Made by a program: the position numbers and the translations under genes. A stretch of 64,000 nt of DNA from Artemisia argyi (Eukaryota; Streptophyta; Magnoliopsida; Asterales; Asteraceae): positions 11,616,872 to 11,680,871 of the forward strand of contig CM060709.1 in assembly GCA_030686995.1 (NCBI GenBank). The letters are read 5' to 3'. Positions 36,637 through 47,997 of this stretch are shown here, in pieces (the stretch's first letter is position 1; every line of letters begins with the position of its first letter). Under the pieces are notes generated by a model. The model did not search any database and was not told the origin of the DNA. It worked only from the letters and a program-made list of their open reading frames with translations.

Positions 36637-37656
36637 TATAAACAATTAACTGCTTTAAAAGTCCAAAGTTGCTTAGATATATTCACTCATTTTCAAATAT
36701 ATCAAACAGAAATAATTGTAGTATAACATAAGTTTTAAGTACTTACATTATTTTTGGACACTAATATAAGGTTGTGTCGCTGTGTTCAGTTTGGCATGGT
36801 GCAAAATAATTGACATGCACAAAAAGACAATTTTTTGCCATTCATTCCCGTGACACCTCTTTTTTTCTTTTTTTTTCCTAGAAATTAGTGAAAATATCAT
36901 AACAAAGCCGCATGTAAGGTCTTAAGGATATAATTTTGAGAAAATTGCCTTTAGAGATCAAAATATGTTAGACCAAAACACAAAGGTTTTGCACGTTTAG
37001 GTTGATTTTTGGAGGCTTTTGAAGTTGGAGTGTTAGACTACTGGTCCGTAGTAACTTGTGAGGAACCCGCGAAGCCGGCCATGTGGCTTAACAGAAAACT
37101 ACGTCACCATATTCCGATACAAAATGAGTTTTTCTGTTAACTAATTGGTCTTCAAAAAAACTTACGAGGACGTTGTGGAGTGCGTGGATGTCGTGCTCAA
37201 AAATTTAAGTTCCACCACATGGCTTCGCGTATTACTCACAAACTCTTACGCGATCTAAAACATGCAAAGCCTCTCAATTTTGATATATTCCCGTAGTTTT
37301 CCGTATAAATTTAGCATGTTTGATAAAATTATTTTATTTTTCAATTTTATGATTCAGATTTAATAAATAAATAAAAACTAGAAAGTAGTTGTATTGCATT
37401 ATATTTGCTTGTCTTTTTACAGAACAAAATAATTGTTTTGTGTCTCATGGACATGCTAATGAATTAAAAGCGAAATTATAACTACAATAATTCAAAGCAT
37501 TTCAAAAGGAGGATACTCATAATAGCCAATAAGCTAGATGCAAAAAGCTATTATAAGCTATCACGTGATAAGATAATATATAGGACTACAGGCCCCACAG
37601 TTCACATGTAATTCTACTATTATCGACATTCTTGTCTGAAGGGGCAAATACCATAA

Positions 37657-37689
<33 letters not shown>

Positions 37690-39000
37690 TGAGGAGATAA
37701 TACACAATTTATGCATGAAATTGTGTAAGAAATAGTACATTTTCAGTCCAAATTAATAGTTCACTTTTATGGTATTTCAATAGTTCTTTGATCACAACTA
37801 AAAATCATTAAGTTGATTGAATTTACATAATTATCTTTGATTGAAGTTAATGTTACAAACTTGTATATTATTGATTTGTTAAGAATAAAACTGTTATTAT
37901 GCAAAAAATAAAAACTAGTAAAATTACGATTTTATTAAACTGCGTGTGTTTTTTTGTTAAAGGACAATTATTTTGAGACAGAAGTAATAACTTGTTTACA
38001 TCTAATTTGGTTGTTATCTAAATGTTATATCATCCTGTTTCTTAGTATTCAAGTTTAAATTTTATATCATTAAATACAACTGTATGATGCTATTGAGTAA
38101 ACGTGAATGTTGGGCACATGAAGGGTTCTTTATGTAACTAAAACTCCATTGCATTGAATAATTGAATTTTATCAAATGTCAAATTAAGTTCACATGAAAG
38201 CATAAGTTGAAAGTCTTCAATATAATATGACAAAAGAGATGTGACACATATTGATGTGTATTTTGACTATGTTCTTAAAGCCTATTGTGTCTTCCATTTA
38301 GTGTTTGGGCTTCAAACTAATTGAGCTTTTTGTTAATTCTTTTCATAACCATGTTGCTCAATATAGTGGACTAAAAGCCCATTTATTTCACTGCAGATAA
38401 CAAACAGTACTAGCCCAAATTTTAACAATTACCATGTTGCTTAATATTCTGGTCTTTCACTTTCTTTTTTTTTATTTATTTATTTTTTTCTTTTTTTTCT
38501 ACTTATAAGTTTACCAACTTGAGCTTTTAAATGAACTCAACACGAGGTCATAAGACAAAAAGTTAGTTTAAGTACGAGTATTGTTTAAGCGCTTTTCAAT
38601 CTAATATAAGTTATATTATGTTGATTTCGTGGATGCTCATAAAGTGTTGGATCAAATGCAAAGGTGTTGTAGGTGAGATATGAAGTGGAGTTGTGGTTGT
38701 TGGTATGAAAAATATAAATGAAGTTGGTACCTACATTGTGTTTGATCAAAGTTTTGATTTGAAAGAATTGGTTTCCATTCTTTGTGATGTACGCGATATG
38801 GTATGTTTGCCGTCTGAAATTTGTGCATACCAGTTTAGTTAGATTAATAATGAGTATAGATTTATCTAGTATTGTTTGCAATATTAGTGTTTGATTTAGA
38901 GAAACTAGACAAATAGGCGTTGGCAATGTGATTGATGAATAACTTGCCTTATTTTCTGCCTGTTTGTGGAATTGCGCTTGAATAATAAAAGGTCGCTTTA
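36637..39000. other. Noncoding AT-rich region
   Basis: No family-like protein in any frame. A T run lies at 37660-37688. A 113-codon minus-strand frame at 38585-38926 has no recognisable motif and I do not call it a gene. Confidence 0.4.
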
Positions 39001-40436
39001 TTATAGTATATACATTAATGAGAACTGATAAGTAACTGCCTGCAGCTCCCCTGAAAATATTGAACGATTAGATTCTGCGACTGAAGGTAAATTAAAATAC
39101 AATATGTTTGCGATTCGGTAGTTATCTTCACACTATGACTTATTGTTGCTATCTTATTCTATTTGGGGTTAATCATTTAGATGTTTGGTTTTCTTTGATT
39201 ATTTTGCGAAACCGCTATATAAATGAAAGTATATATAGATAATTCTTTTACGTGTATGCTTCAACTGTGTCATGTATAGTGTACAACTGATACTTTAATC
39301 TATGTTTCTTACGTATAATTTGTTCTTAAAATAGGTATCACTTGGGCCCCGCGGAATCACGGGTGCAATTTGTAGGGAATGGTGCAACTCTGCATTCTTT
39401 GGCCCAAGGTAAGTCGGGTTGTTACTGTACTCATACTTAAGAGGGGGGGGGTATGTAAAAATATAAGAAAATATGTTAGTATCATAACCTATTTGTAAGC
39501 GCAATAACCATAACGAAAATATTGGGAAAAAAATGGTTCGAGCTAATCACATGCCCAACCTATTTCAACCTGTACCATAATCGTATATGAACAGTTACCC
39601 ATTATTGGTACATAGTATTAATATACATCATAGTATCGATATACAAGGACATATAGTATTAATATACAGCATAGTGTCTAAGAATTGAAATTGGCGGTCT
39701 TTTTTAAGTAAGATTAGTTTTTTATGATAATTGTTTTTTACTGAAACTTGCGTGGTTTCTTCGGATCATTGATTCTTCATTTATTATAGGGGGAATGACG
39801 AGGATCAAAAATAAGGTGCGAGTTAAGGCGGATGTACCTGGCAGGCCAAAGTTTTTATACTTTCTTTTCCTCTAGGGCAAATTAAAATGTTAAAGTGAAG
39901 GGTAATGTTATGTGTTCCATAATCTACAATCAGCAGTCTAGAAGATTTAGTACAACAACGCTCTGAAATAGCGGATGAAGCAGTCGAAGGTATACGACAC
40001 TTTTTGCTACTCTATATCTTCTGAAAGCTACATTTCAGTGTAACAATTAACCAATTTTTAGCTTCAGGATCAAAAGTGGAATTGAATACTCATTAACAGT
40101 AACGATTCCTCATTTTATTTTTTGTTACAAATAAAAAAATATAAGTCCATTAGCACACCTCTTTTCTTATTTGTGAATCCTATTCAACTTTACAATTGGC
40201 TTCACATTTTCTTATTTGTTATGATATAAAATTTGACATATCAAGCTTTCTTGAGAACTCTTTAAAATTCTTTTATCCTAAAACTCTACTGTTATTTAAA
40301 TTAGTCACCAGCACACACATATTCTTACTCAGACTCTATAATGCAAAAACGGGACTAACACACTTTATAAACAAGCAAACAACACAAATGCATCTAGAAC
40401 CTCTACTGATGACTTTTAAAATGCTAACTTTTGCAG
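39001..40436 (+). other. Exon-like pieces of unknown origin
   Basis: Short stretches with splice-like borders, e.g. 'aaaatag' before 39334 and 'caaggtaagtc' near 39408, and an SLEDLVQQRSEIADEAVE stretch near 39935-39990 followed by GTATAC. I cannot assign them to a family. They precede two recognisable gene fragments on the same strand. Confidence 0.3.
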
Positions 40437-40513
40437 GTGTGTGAGGAATGGAAATTATGATGGAGCTCTAGACTTGGAAGCATATTTTTACAAAGTGTCG
40501 AAAATGCATCCAA
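40437..40513 (+). pseudogene. COG8-like exon fragment
   Basis: After an acceptor-like 'ttttgcag' the frame reads CVRNGNYDGALDLEAY and KMHPN before TAA. This matches the conserved C-V-R-N-G-N-Y-D-x-A-L-D-L-E-A block of subunit 8 of the conserved oligomeric Golgi complex. Only about 26 codons are present and the following COG8 sequence is missing, so it is a fragment and not a gene. Confidence 0.6.
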
Positions 40514-40617
40514 ATTAAGTTTTTCCTTTAGTCCTTATTACAAGTGGCTTACCTGTGAACCTCACTGCAGTTACTTAATGAGTTAAGGGCTTATCACGAG
40601 AAGTTTGTATCTAAGAA

Positions 40618-40752
40618 AAACTCAATCATGTTGGACAGTGTTACTCCTGTTGTTTTGCTTTCACGAGAGTCATCCGCTCAACTATGTGCTTCTTGCAATC
40701 TTTACTATCTTCTTTGCGTTGGCAACTGGTCTGGCTTGCTGCTTTACTCACG
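40618..40752 (+). pseudogene. LIFEGUARD / BI-1-like exon fragment
   Basis: The frame ending at a GTAAGT donor (40753) reads HPLNYVLLAIFTIFFALATG followed by LACCFTHG, the conserved transmembrane block of plant LFG proteins (Bax inhibitor-1 superfamily). The preceding 14 codons (CWTVLLLLFCFHES) fit the previous membrane segment. No neighbouring exons of this gene are found. Confidence 0.62.
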
Positions 40753-42030
40753 GTAAGTAATCGCTGCCATTCCATTAATTTAGGCTTATTTGGAAACTCT
40801 CTTAGACTGTATGTTGTACTCTTTCTTTTTTAGTAGAGGTCTCGGAAAATTCTGCAATCGTTTGTTGTCGATAAGGCAATAAGGCTCACATTTTTCTGCT
40901 TACTAACATTTGAAAAGGCAATAAAACTCACATTTTTCGGCTTATAAACTGCCTATCACCTTGAACGTGCACCTCAAACGTATAAACTCAATATATATGC
41001 CGAAAAATGTGAGTTTATATCGACTTTTACAAATCTTAGTAAGCTAACACAAACACCTCTTTGATATGTTACCAAAAATTGGGTCTATATGATCCTTTTT
41101 TGTGTAGGCTTACTTGACGAAGGTTGTCCACAGTCCTAAATCTTTTAAAAAAGGGGTTTTTTTTTCTTCCATTTGCCGGTTCAGGCTTGCAAGTTCCAAG
41201 AATTGGGTGCTCTCAGAACTTGATGCTTTGCGGGGTGAAGATGGTTAAGAAACAGAACAACTGAAATTAATTCTAGGTCCCGCTCCACCAGAAATAATAG
41301 GAGAAATAGAATTAGTAAGTACAACAGTAACAAGATTTAAAGATAAAGATATGCTACTCTACTGGAAAAAGTTAGATGGCTATATATCTATTTAGGATAG
41401 TATTTTACTTCAATGCTTTAATGTCGTCTTCTTTTATAGTTACATGCTGAGATGGTTATATCTAGATTCGGTGTTCTCAATTAAAGCATAATTATTTTGT
41501 AACAGGAATTGATATAGGTGCACAAGCAGAGGCATCACAGTGATGAACCTGCTTACCGAAACATATCAGGTGATGAGTATAGAACAAGATCAAAAGAGTA
41601 CTCGACAAAACTTGAGGTTTTCATTTGATCCATGTTTTCTGGGAGTCATTTTGTAAGAAGCAAAACATAGGATTGTGACTTTATGAAGAAAAATCTATAT
41701 AAAATTTTAACGTTGTATATGGAGTTGTGTCGGTTTAATTTACTAACATTGTAAATACAGCTATGTAATCTTTTATACATGAATATATCCAAGTTATTTT
41801 TGTCGTGTCATGGGTTTCAGTTTATTTGGATACAAAACAAAGACTTTCAGTCGTGTGTGAATATATTTGTGCTACTATGAAACAGTAGTAGATTTTGATT
41901 GTTGTGTGTTTGTGATGGAAACAGAATATAAAGCTTATGAGAACATAATAAGAGACAGTTTGAGGAACAGCTAACAAAAGTTGAGCAGCTACGTTTAGTT
42001 TTAACAGATGCTCTATAGACAAAAGTTCAA
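40753..42030 (+). other. Further exon-like fragments, unidentified
   Basis: A frame near 41190-41320 (LASSKNWVLSELDALRGEDG, one stop, then GPAPPEIIGEIEL and GTAAGT) and another near 41518-41630 (DEPAYRNISGDEYRTRSKEY) look like decayed exons. I cannot name their sources. Inverted 'aaaatgtgagttt' motifs at about 40890-41030 suggest a small MITE between them. Confidence 0.3.
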
Positions 42031-42059
42031 TGCAGAACATATTTTATCTAAAGATCAAA

Positions 42060-43318
42060 TCGCTTGATCTCAACCACACATCCAACTTCAATCCAATGGT
42101 TTAGATTATACATGTGCATTCATTTTAAATTAACATAAGGGCATTTTTGTAATTTTACTCTCCCTTCATTTGCTCCGTCTCATTTACTCCCCCTCATTTT
42201 CTCACCCTCCCCAATTCTCTCTCAAATAACCGTTTCCCCATTTTTAAACCCTAACCCCCAATTTAAAAATTGATGTTAATCACTTCTATTCAATCGACCT
42301 AAGAGATGAAATAGCACTATTTAGAGGTGAGTTGTTGCTCCGATCGTCTTCATCGGCTCTCGTTGATCAAAATAAGCCTCGAAACGAAAAAATTGGTAAG
42401 TTGTTTTGTTCATGTTAGTTTATTTAAATATAACCATTAGATGTTTTGATGAGTTGTTATTTCGCTTTTTTATTGTTTTGATGAGTTGTTTTGTTCATTT
42501 TTGTTCCATTAATCAAATCGTAAATGTTAATCTGTGATAAGTGGAAGTATTATTGATGATGACTAGCATTGATAAGAGGAAGTATTATCAATGGATATAA
42601 TTTGATAAGTGGAAGTATTATAAAAAGATATAATTTGAACATCATATCAATAGATGTATTATTGATGATGACTAGTGTTGCAGTTGTAAGTATATTGTGA
42701 TAAGTGGAAGTTTTATAACAAAATATACGGATTCTATTACTGTGAACAAGAAGAAGAATAAGAAGGTGAATGTGATTAGTAACACGAATCAAAATTTGAT
42801 TAAGTTTCGAGTTCGAGCTGTTAAATTGGATGAGGTGATGATTTGTCACCGTTTGGTTGATGTTTTTATGTGGTTATTGGTTATGAATTTATCATCATCA
42901 TGTTATTGATTCTTTTACGCACGCTTTGACAAGATAAGACAATTGTTTTTATCGTTTTCTTTTCCGTAGTTTTTGCGTTTCAATACTTTTGTCCTGTCAA
43001 ATTTTATAACCTTACACCCCAATGATACTCTTCAAAACAGTTTTACCACATGGGCTATATATGGTAAGTACCTACATACAGATTCAATTTTTCATATCTT
43101 TTTCTTGCATTTTTTTAAAAAATGAAAATCATAACTCGATCTACTATACAGTTTGGTGCAAAAGAATGGATGAACTCGTTGATGGTCCTAACGCGATCCA
43201 CATGAGTGCTGAGGTTCTTGACAGATGGTCCTTGGCATTCCGGTACCTCTTCCATTTTTTATCTGTCACCACACACAACTATTTTTTTATTACTACTTGT
43301 ACTTATTGACCGTTTGTA
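42060..43318 (+). other. Interior of composite, unassigned
   Basis: A pyrimidine-rich stretch (42160-42250), 'gataagtggaagtattat' repeats near 42538-42720, and an exon-like stretch ([20 protein letters not shown], 43163-43222) that I cannot place in a family. Confidence 0.3.
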
Positions 43319-43445
43319 TCAACTTGCATCAGTTAGTGCTAGCTGTTATGAAGCTCATTATTGGAGACTTAATGTATCTGCAACGGATGGATCCTAAGGA
43401 GCCTATATATCTTTATATAAATTCCACTGGAACTACTCGTGATGA
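43319..43445 (+). pseudogene. ClpR-like (plastid Clp protease, inactive subunit) exon fragment
   Basis: The frame reads VMKLIIGDLMYLQRMDPKEP followed by IYLYINSTGTTRDDGE, the conserved ClpP/ClpR fold block. The DPKEP and TGTTRDDGE details are those of ClpR1-type subunits. The rest of the protein is absent, and the frame soon runs into unrelated sequence. Confidence 0.65.
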
Positions 43446-43560
43446 TGGTGAATCAGCGAGCGATTTTCTTCATCTCCTTTTTCTAGGCTCAGTATGCTCT
43501 ATTGCTTTTGTTGATTATTTTTTCTTCTGAATTTTCTGTAACTAATTTTTTTTCTCCAAG

Positions 43561-43990
43561 GGAAGATGTTGGTTCCTGCAGTTGTAGATCAAGTTCACGC
43601 GCAGACATTAGCAGCCTTGCAAGTATTGAAGGTACATATTTTATATGATGAGTATATAGTTTCCTTGAATGACAGTGTTACATTGATGAAAATTGACACT
43701 AGTGTGTAGCCTAATATGAGGAAAACTCCAATATTATAATTGATGATATATCATTAATTTGTAATATTATGTCTAATAGTTAGCTGCATCAAATTCAAAA
43801 TGTGGCGGAGTATTTCTACCATTTTGGATAAAACATGACCCACATCTATCTATTTACAATTAAATGGGTCAAAGTTGCCACTTTTTGCCTGTTTGAAAGT
43901 TGACTACCTGAATTTAACAGGTTTTACTTGGAGGGAGAGCAGCAGAAGAGGTGATATTCGGAAGAGATACATCCAAGGCATTGGTCGTAA
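43561..43990 (+). pseudogene. FtsH-like (FtsHi-type) exon fragments
   Basis: Two pieces: 43561-43631 (MLVPAVVDQVHAQTLAALQV, ending at a GTACAT donor) and 43921-43990 (VLLGGRAAEEVIFGRDTSKA after a 'ttaacag' acceptor). GGRAAEE(V/L)IFG is the peptidase M41 helix block of FtsH proteins, and the RDTS continuation suits FtsH-like inactive plastid members. No ATPase domain is present. Confidence 0.55.
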
Positions 43991-45319
43991 AATTATCACA
44001 ATGTAAAGTTACCCATTTTCCCCTCACCATCACAAATCACTTGGTATTATTGTCTTATTTGTTAAAAATGATAAGACTTGTGTGATTAAGTAGTTTTGTG
44101 ATATTAAGTAAAATCACAAGTGATTTATTCAGAATCACGTGTGATTTGTTCGGAATCACATGTGATTTGTTTATGAATCACATGTGATTTGTAGTATAAC
44201 TTTAAGTAATCATTTAAAGATGATAGTGAATGTTGTGTTTTCACAGTGCTTCATATCGAAAGATATTTGGGTGAAGCTTTTGAAGTTCAAGTACACCACA
44301 AAGATATTGTTACACAAGTTGAAAGTACATGGAGAGAGGACGTTTTTATTGGATAAGTAGCTTGAAAAGTTGGTTGAGGAGGATGTAACGCAATTAGGTA
44401 GAGTCCGAGATAATTGTAAAAAAACAAGTATATGGTAGTTTGTAACTTTATTTTATGAAGTATGGGTTGTCTTTGAAAAAGTATCAATAGTTGTATGCTA
44501 TAAATCATCTTTAAACAAATCGTATGTTTATTAACCTGTTTTTGCTGTAAGTTTTAACATATGTTTTCTTAATTTCGGTAAAAATGATAGCCAGTGGTCG
44601 TAGCATGGGCAAGATATATCTAGATCACACATGATTCATGAGAAAATCATATGTGATTTTCGCATGAATCACATGTGATTCTATTCATATCACATGTGAT
44701 TTTTGTCCGAATCACATGTGATTTATGGTATAACAACTGTTAAAAAGTAGTTTTATGTTTTATGTTTTGTGAATTCCACCTATCCGTGTTAAATTAGTTG
44801 ATAAATCAGAATATGGTAGAAAGTATCTTTACTTTCTTAGATATGTATCTTTTATGATAATTCTTAAGTATAATTACTTATTTAGAAATGTAAAATATAT
44901 GATTTAATTATGACATGTTTATTTGGTACACCAAACACATGTGATTTAGTACAAAATCACATGTGATTAAGTACCTAAACACAAAATCACATGTGATTGA
45001 GTATCAAATCACATGTGATTTAATACACCAATCACATGTGACTTGTACATGAATCATGTGTTTTTTTTTCTTACCCCTGGTTGATGGTACCTAAATTTAT
45101 AATTCAAAGAGAATATAAAGAACAAACTTGATAGGATGCCATATATTCAAATAAACAAAAATTCCTTATATTCAAGTAAGCCTTTGCAAAAATTCCATAT
45201 ATTCAAGTAGACAAGAATTCCACATATTCAAAGAACCAACAAATACTTTGCAAAAATTCAAGAATTCAATATATTCAAGTAAACAAGAGTTTTCAAAACT
45301 TAGAAGTGTTCAAGCATCA

Positions 45320-45510
45320 AGTGGTTTTGCTTCTCTTTTCCTTTGGATTCAATGGACAAGTTGTTTTAGTATACAAGTTAGTCTTCTCTCCACAATGTCC
45401 ACAAATCTTCATTGGTTTCGATTTAACTTTAACTGCTTTTTCTCTTTCACGCTTTCGACATTCTCCTTCTTTCAAACCCGCTTTGTTTCTAGCCTCAAAA
45501 TACATTTTTT
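45320..45510 (-). pseudogene. Possible zinc-knuckle end of a Mutator-like transposase
   Basis: The minus strand encodes 62 codons: basic, then CGHCGEKTNLYTKTTCPLNP. It resembles the C-terminal zinc knuckle of MULE transposases, but the expected His is Leu and spacing is slightly off. It would support a Mutator origin of the surrounding element. Weak evidence. Confidence 0.3.
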
Positions 45511-45877
45511 TGGAATGATGTCAATATCAGGATTCTTGAAGACACATAATACGTGTCAGCATAGAAAACCGTATCAAACAAAATGTCTACAAGAACATAC
45601 CATCGACCCATCTTCTATAGCATGCAATACCTTTTCACAACACAAGAAATAAATAATTAGATTTTAGAATCACACGTGATTCTGCGTAGAACAAGTGATT
45701 TATAGATATTTCACATGTGATCCTCTACATGGAACACATGTGATTCATACATGGATCACATGTGATTCATACATGGATCACATGTGATTTACTCTATCTA
45801 GATCAAAACAGACACACATTTGATTCAGTTTACAACAACAAAGAGGTAAGTCACACGTGATTTACATTTTTCTATAA

Positions 45878-45878
<1 letters not shown>

Positions 45879-45919
<41 letters not shown>
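45879..45919. repeat. A homopolymer
   Basis: A run of about 40 A inside the palindrome array. Confidence 0.9.
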
Positions 45920-46049
45920 AGAATCACGTGTGATTTACTCATTTCTAAATTAAAACAGAATAACATATGATTCAGTTTAAAACAACAAAAAGGAAATCAA
46001 ACGTGATTTATATTTTTCCATAACAAAACACAAAAAACATGAAGCAATT

Positions 46050-47035
46050 TAAACTTAGTTTAATCTAGAAAGAGTGGTAATAGAAAATGAAATGAATTAA
46101 TTAATAACTAATTATGAATGAACCTAACAACCAGTTAATATGCCATTTTGCATCATAAACTTCTTAGTGTCACATGCTTATTTTTTATTATACTATTAAT
46201 ATGACAATCATCTTTTTAAACAAGTAGAATTAAGCCACACGTATTTATAAGGATAATTATGAATGACTTGTAGTGTGTTAGCACAAAAGCAATTTTACAA
46301 GTTGTAGACGAAAACCATTACCACAAAATTTATTGTCCTAAACTAAACTGCTAATCGGCTCATCTTAGCCAATAATACTTAATTAACAAGTCCACATCAG
46401 CTTATGTATGTATGTGCAAACTGAAATAAATTGAATCCAATAATATACTCTTTTAAACATGTAAAAAAACTCTTTGTATCATCTTCTTCTTCAAACAAAC
46501 TCACTATTAACTCGCCGGAATTCAGTTAACCACCACCACCACCGGCGTAATACATAAACTGTTAAAAACTAACTAATGAAAAATATTCATAACAACCATT
46601 ATATAAGAGAAATGAATACAATTATTAAACCCGTAATTAGAAGCAGCATGATACGGAGTAGCAAGAGCTTTAGAAGCACCAGCATGACGGCGGCGGATCG
46701 ACAGAAGACGACGGATCAAAGGCGGAACAAACGACGGAGCAACAGATCGATGGCGGAACGACAGATTATCAGCGGATAAAAGGTGGATCGATGGTTGATC
46801 TTCGGCGGATCGACGAAGACGACGGTGGTTTGTGTGTTTTCACTGGTGTTTGTTTTCGTACAGAGATAACACTTTTTGTTTTGTCAATAAGTAAGTGATA
46901 TTTATTTTTGACTTTTATACTAGACAAATATGCCCTTGATGTGTAATTGGGTGTTTTATTGTTAGCCATTGGATCAAAATAAAATTAAGGGTTAGGGTTG
47001 GTTCCTTTGATCTTTAGAGATTTATTGATCTGCAA
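46050..47035. other. Right part of the composite element
   Basis: AT-rich, then a stretch at 46680-46830 rich in CGGCGGATCGAC/GACGACGG units (short frames here are compositional), then the right inverted end. Confidence 0.35.
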
Positions 47036-47106
47036 GGATCTCACCTCATGGTCTATAAACTAACAATTGCTTCTAAATAAACATTACCACAATCGTTTTA
47101 TGCATC

Positions 47107-47147
47107 AACATAGCACCCCGCAGCAACGCGCGGGCTAACCCACTCGT
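47107..47147 (+). mobile_element. Helitron-like hairpin end, degenerate
   Basis: CCCGC-loop-GCGGG (47117-47134) followed 13 bases later by CTCG and T rather than CTRR. This resembles a Helitron 3' end with a changed terminus. If real, the fragment-rich region to its left could be the body of that Helitron. Confidence 0.35.
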
Positions 47148-47264
47148 TCATAACCATTACTAAAACAGACAATTAATAGCACTAAAAAACAACAACCAAA
47201 ATAAACAAGTAATAGTAAAAACGATGAAAACATATAGCTAGCTAGTTATCAAGTTTTGCTAATA

Positions 47265-47472
47265 CTACAAACTGAAACCACACTTGGTCCTCTCGAACTT
47301 CCCTTTACTACTCAATGGAACCTTCAACTCACAATTAAATTTCGGCTTAAATTTAGGCGACTTCATCCTCAACACCTTGAACTTAATCTTCAACCTCAAC
47401 TTCATATCAATTTTGTAAACCTGATCTTTACGTTCACCATCATACGACTCCTCTTTATGCCCATCACCAAAC
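47265..47472 (-). pseudogene. LEA_2 / NDR1-HIN1-like protein, C-terminal fragment
   Basis: The minus strand gives 68 codons ending at a TAG (47265-47267): YKIDMKLRLKIKFKVLRMKS, then PKFNCELKVPLSS, then KCGFSL-stop. The pattern of a beta-rich K-x-x-P-x-x-x-C-x-L-K-V-P-L block close to the C terminus is that of plant LEA_2-fold NHL proteins, which are plasma-membrane-anchored. The frame is open up to the exact border of the copia 3 LTR at 47473, so the insertion cut the coding sequence. The N-terminal part is not found right of the element, where the flank has been rearranged. Confidence 0.62.
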
Positions 47473-47997
47473 TGATGGGTTTTCTATTCCCAACTAGATT
47501 AATACGCAGCGGAAACAATAATAATCTAGGGCAAGAAGGGAACTAAACCCTAAAGGATCTAAACCTTTGAGAAAATCGAATTTCTCACACGGACCACCTT
47601 GGTCGAACTTGGAGGCGAGTACCCAAACGAGAGTACCTCTAATAGCTCACACCCACGAACCAAAAAGAAACTATTCTTTCGAACTCCTAGGGTCCCGATA
47701 AACGAAAGACTCTTATAAGGAGTAGGAATAAGAATGAGATGATTGGTAGTAAAAACTTAGGCATGCTCCTCTATATATAAGGAAAGGAAAAGGTGTTGGT
47801 TTACCCTTTGGGGCGATGTGGGACAAACCCCAAAAACCATCTCATGACCTTGTTACCACGTAACACTTAACGTGGTTATGCCATAAACTATTCTTTGAAT
47901 CATTTTCTCTTTTACGGTTCATCGAGGGCGACCCAAAAAGGACTCTACTTTTGATTCGTCTCACCAATTCGTTATGAACTTGGACATAATTCCAACA
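47473..47997 (-). repeat. 3' LTR of copia 3 (complete)
   Basis: 525 bp, starting TGATGGG and ending TCCAACA in the plus reading. TATATA at about 47772-47778 marks the core promoter on the minus strand. Confidence 0.9.

Larger units (their letters stand above)
44100..46010. repeat. Dispersed array of the palindrome AATCACATGTGATT
   Basis: About 20 or more copies, many exact, of a 14-bp perfect palindrome or one-base variants (AATCACGTGTGATT, GATCACATGTGATT) in clusters at 44120-44195, 44640-44725, 44935-45045, 45665-45795, 45850 and 45920-46010. Spacing is irregular, so this is not a simple tandem repeat. The core CACATG/CATGTG is an E-box-like site. Confidence 0.8.
42031..47035. mobile_element. 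Putative Mutator-like composite carrying gene fragments
   Basis: Ends face each other as imperfect inverted repeats: left TGCAGA-11 bases-CTAAAGATCAAA (42031-42059), right the same motif with the same 11-base spacing in complement (about 47007-47035). Further inside are matching 'atccaatgg' and 'aagggcat-tttgt' motifs. No clear 9-bp duplication was found, so the exact borders are open. Inside lie ClpR and FtsH-like fragments on plus, a palindrome array and a possible zinc-knuckle frame on minus. Confidence 0.45.

Noticed and set aside
38585..38926. 113-codon minus-strand frame
   Set aside because: No motif, no splice context, AT-biased composition; may be chance.
44100..46010. CRISPR-like array of palindromic repeats
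   Set aside because: Repeat unit too short, spacing irregular, plant nuclear context, no cas-like genes.
46576..46969. Arg/Ser-rich frames on both strands
   Set aside because: Produced by CGGCGGATCGAC-type low-complexity repeats; no family match.
47256..47546. Plus-strand frame of 96 codons
   Set aside because: Antisense to the LEA_2 fragment and running into the copia LTR.
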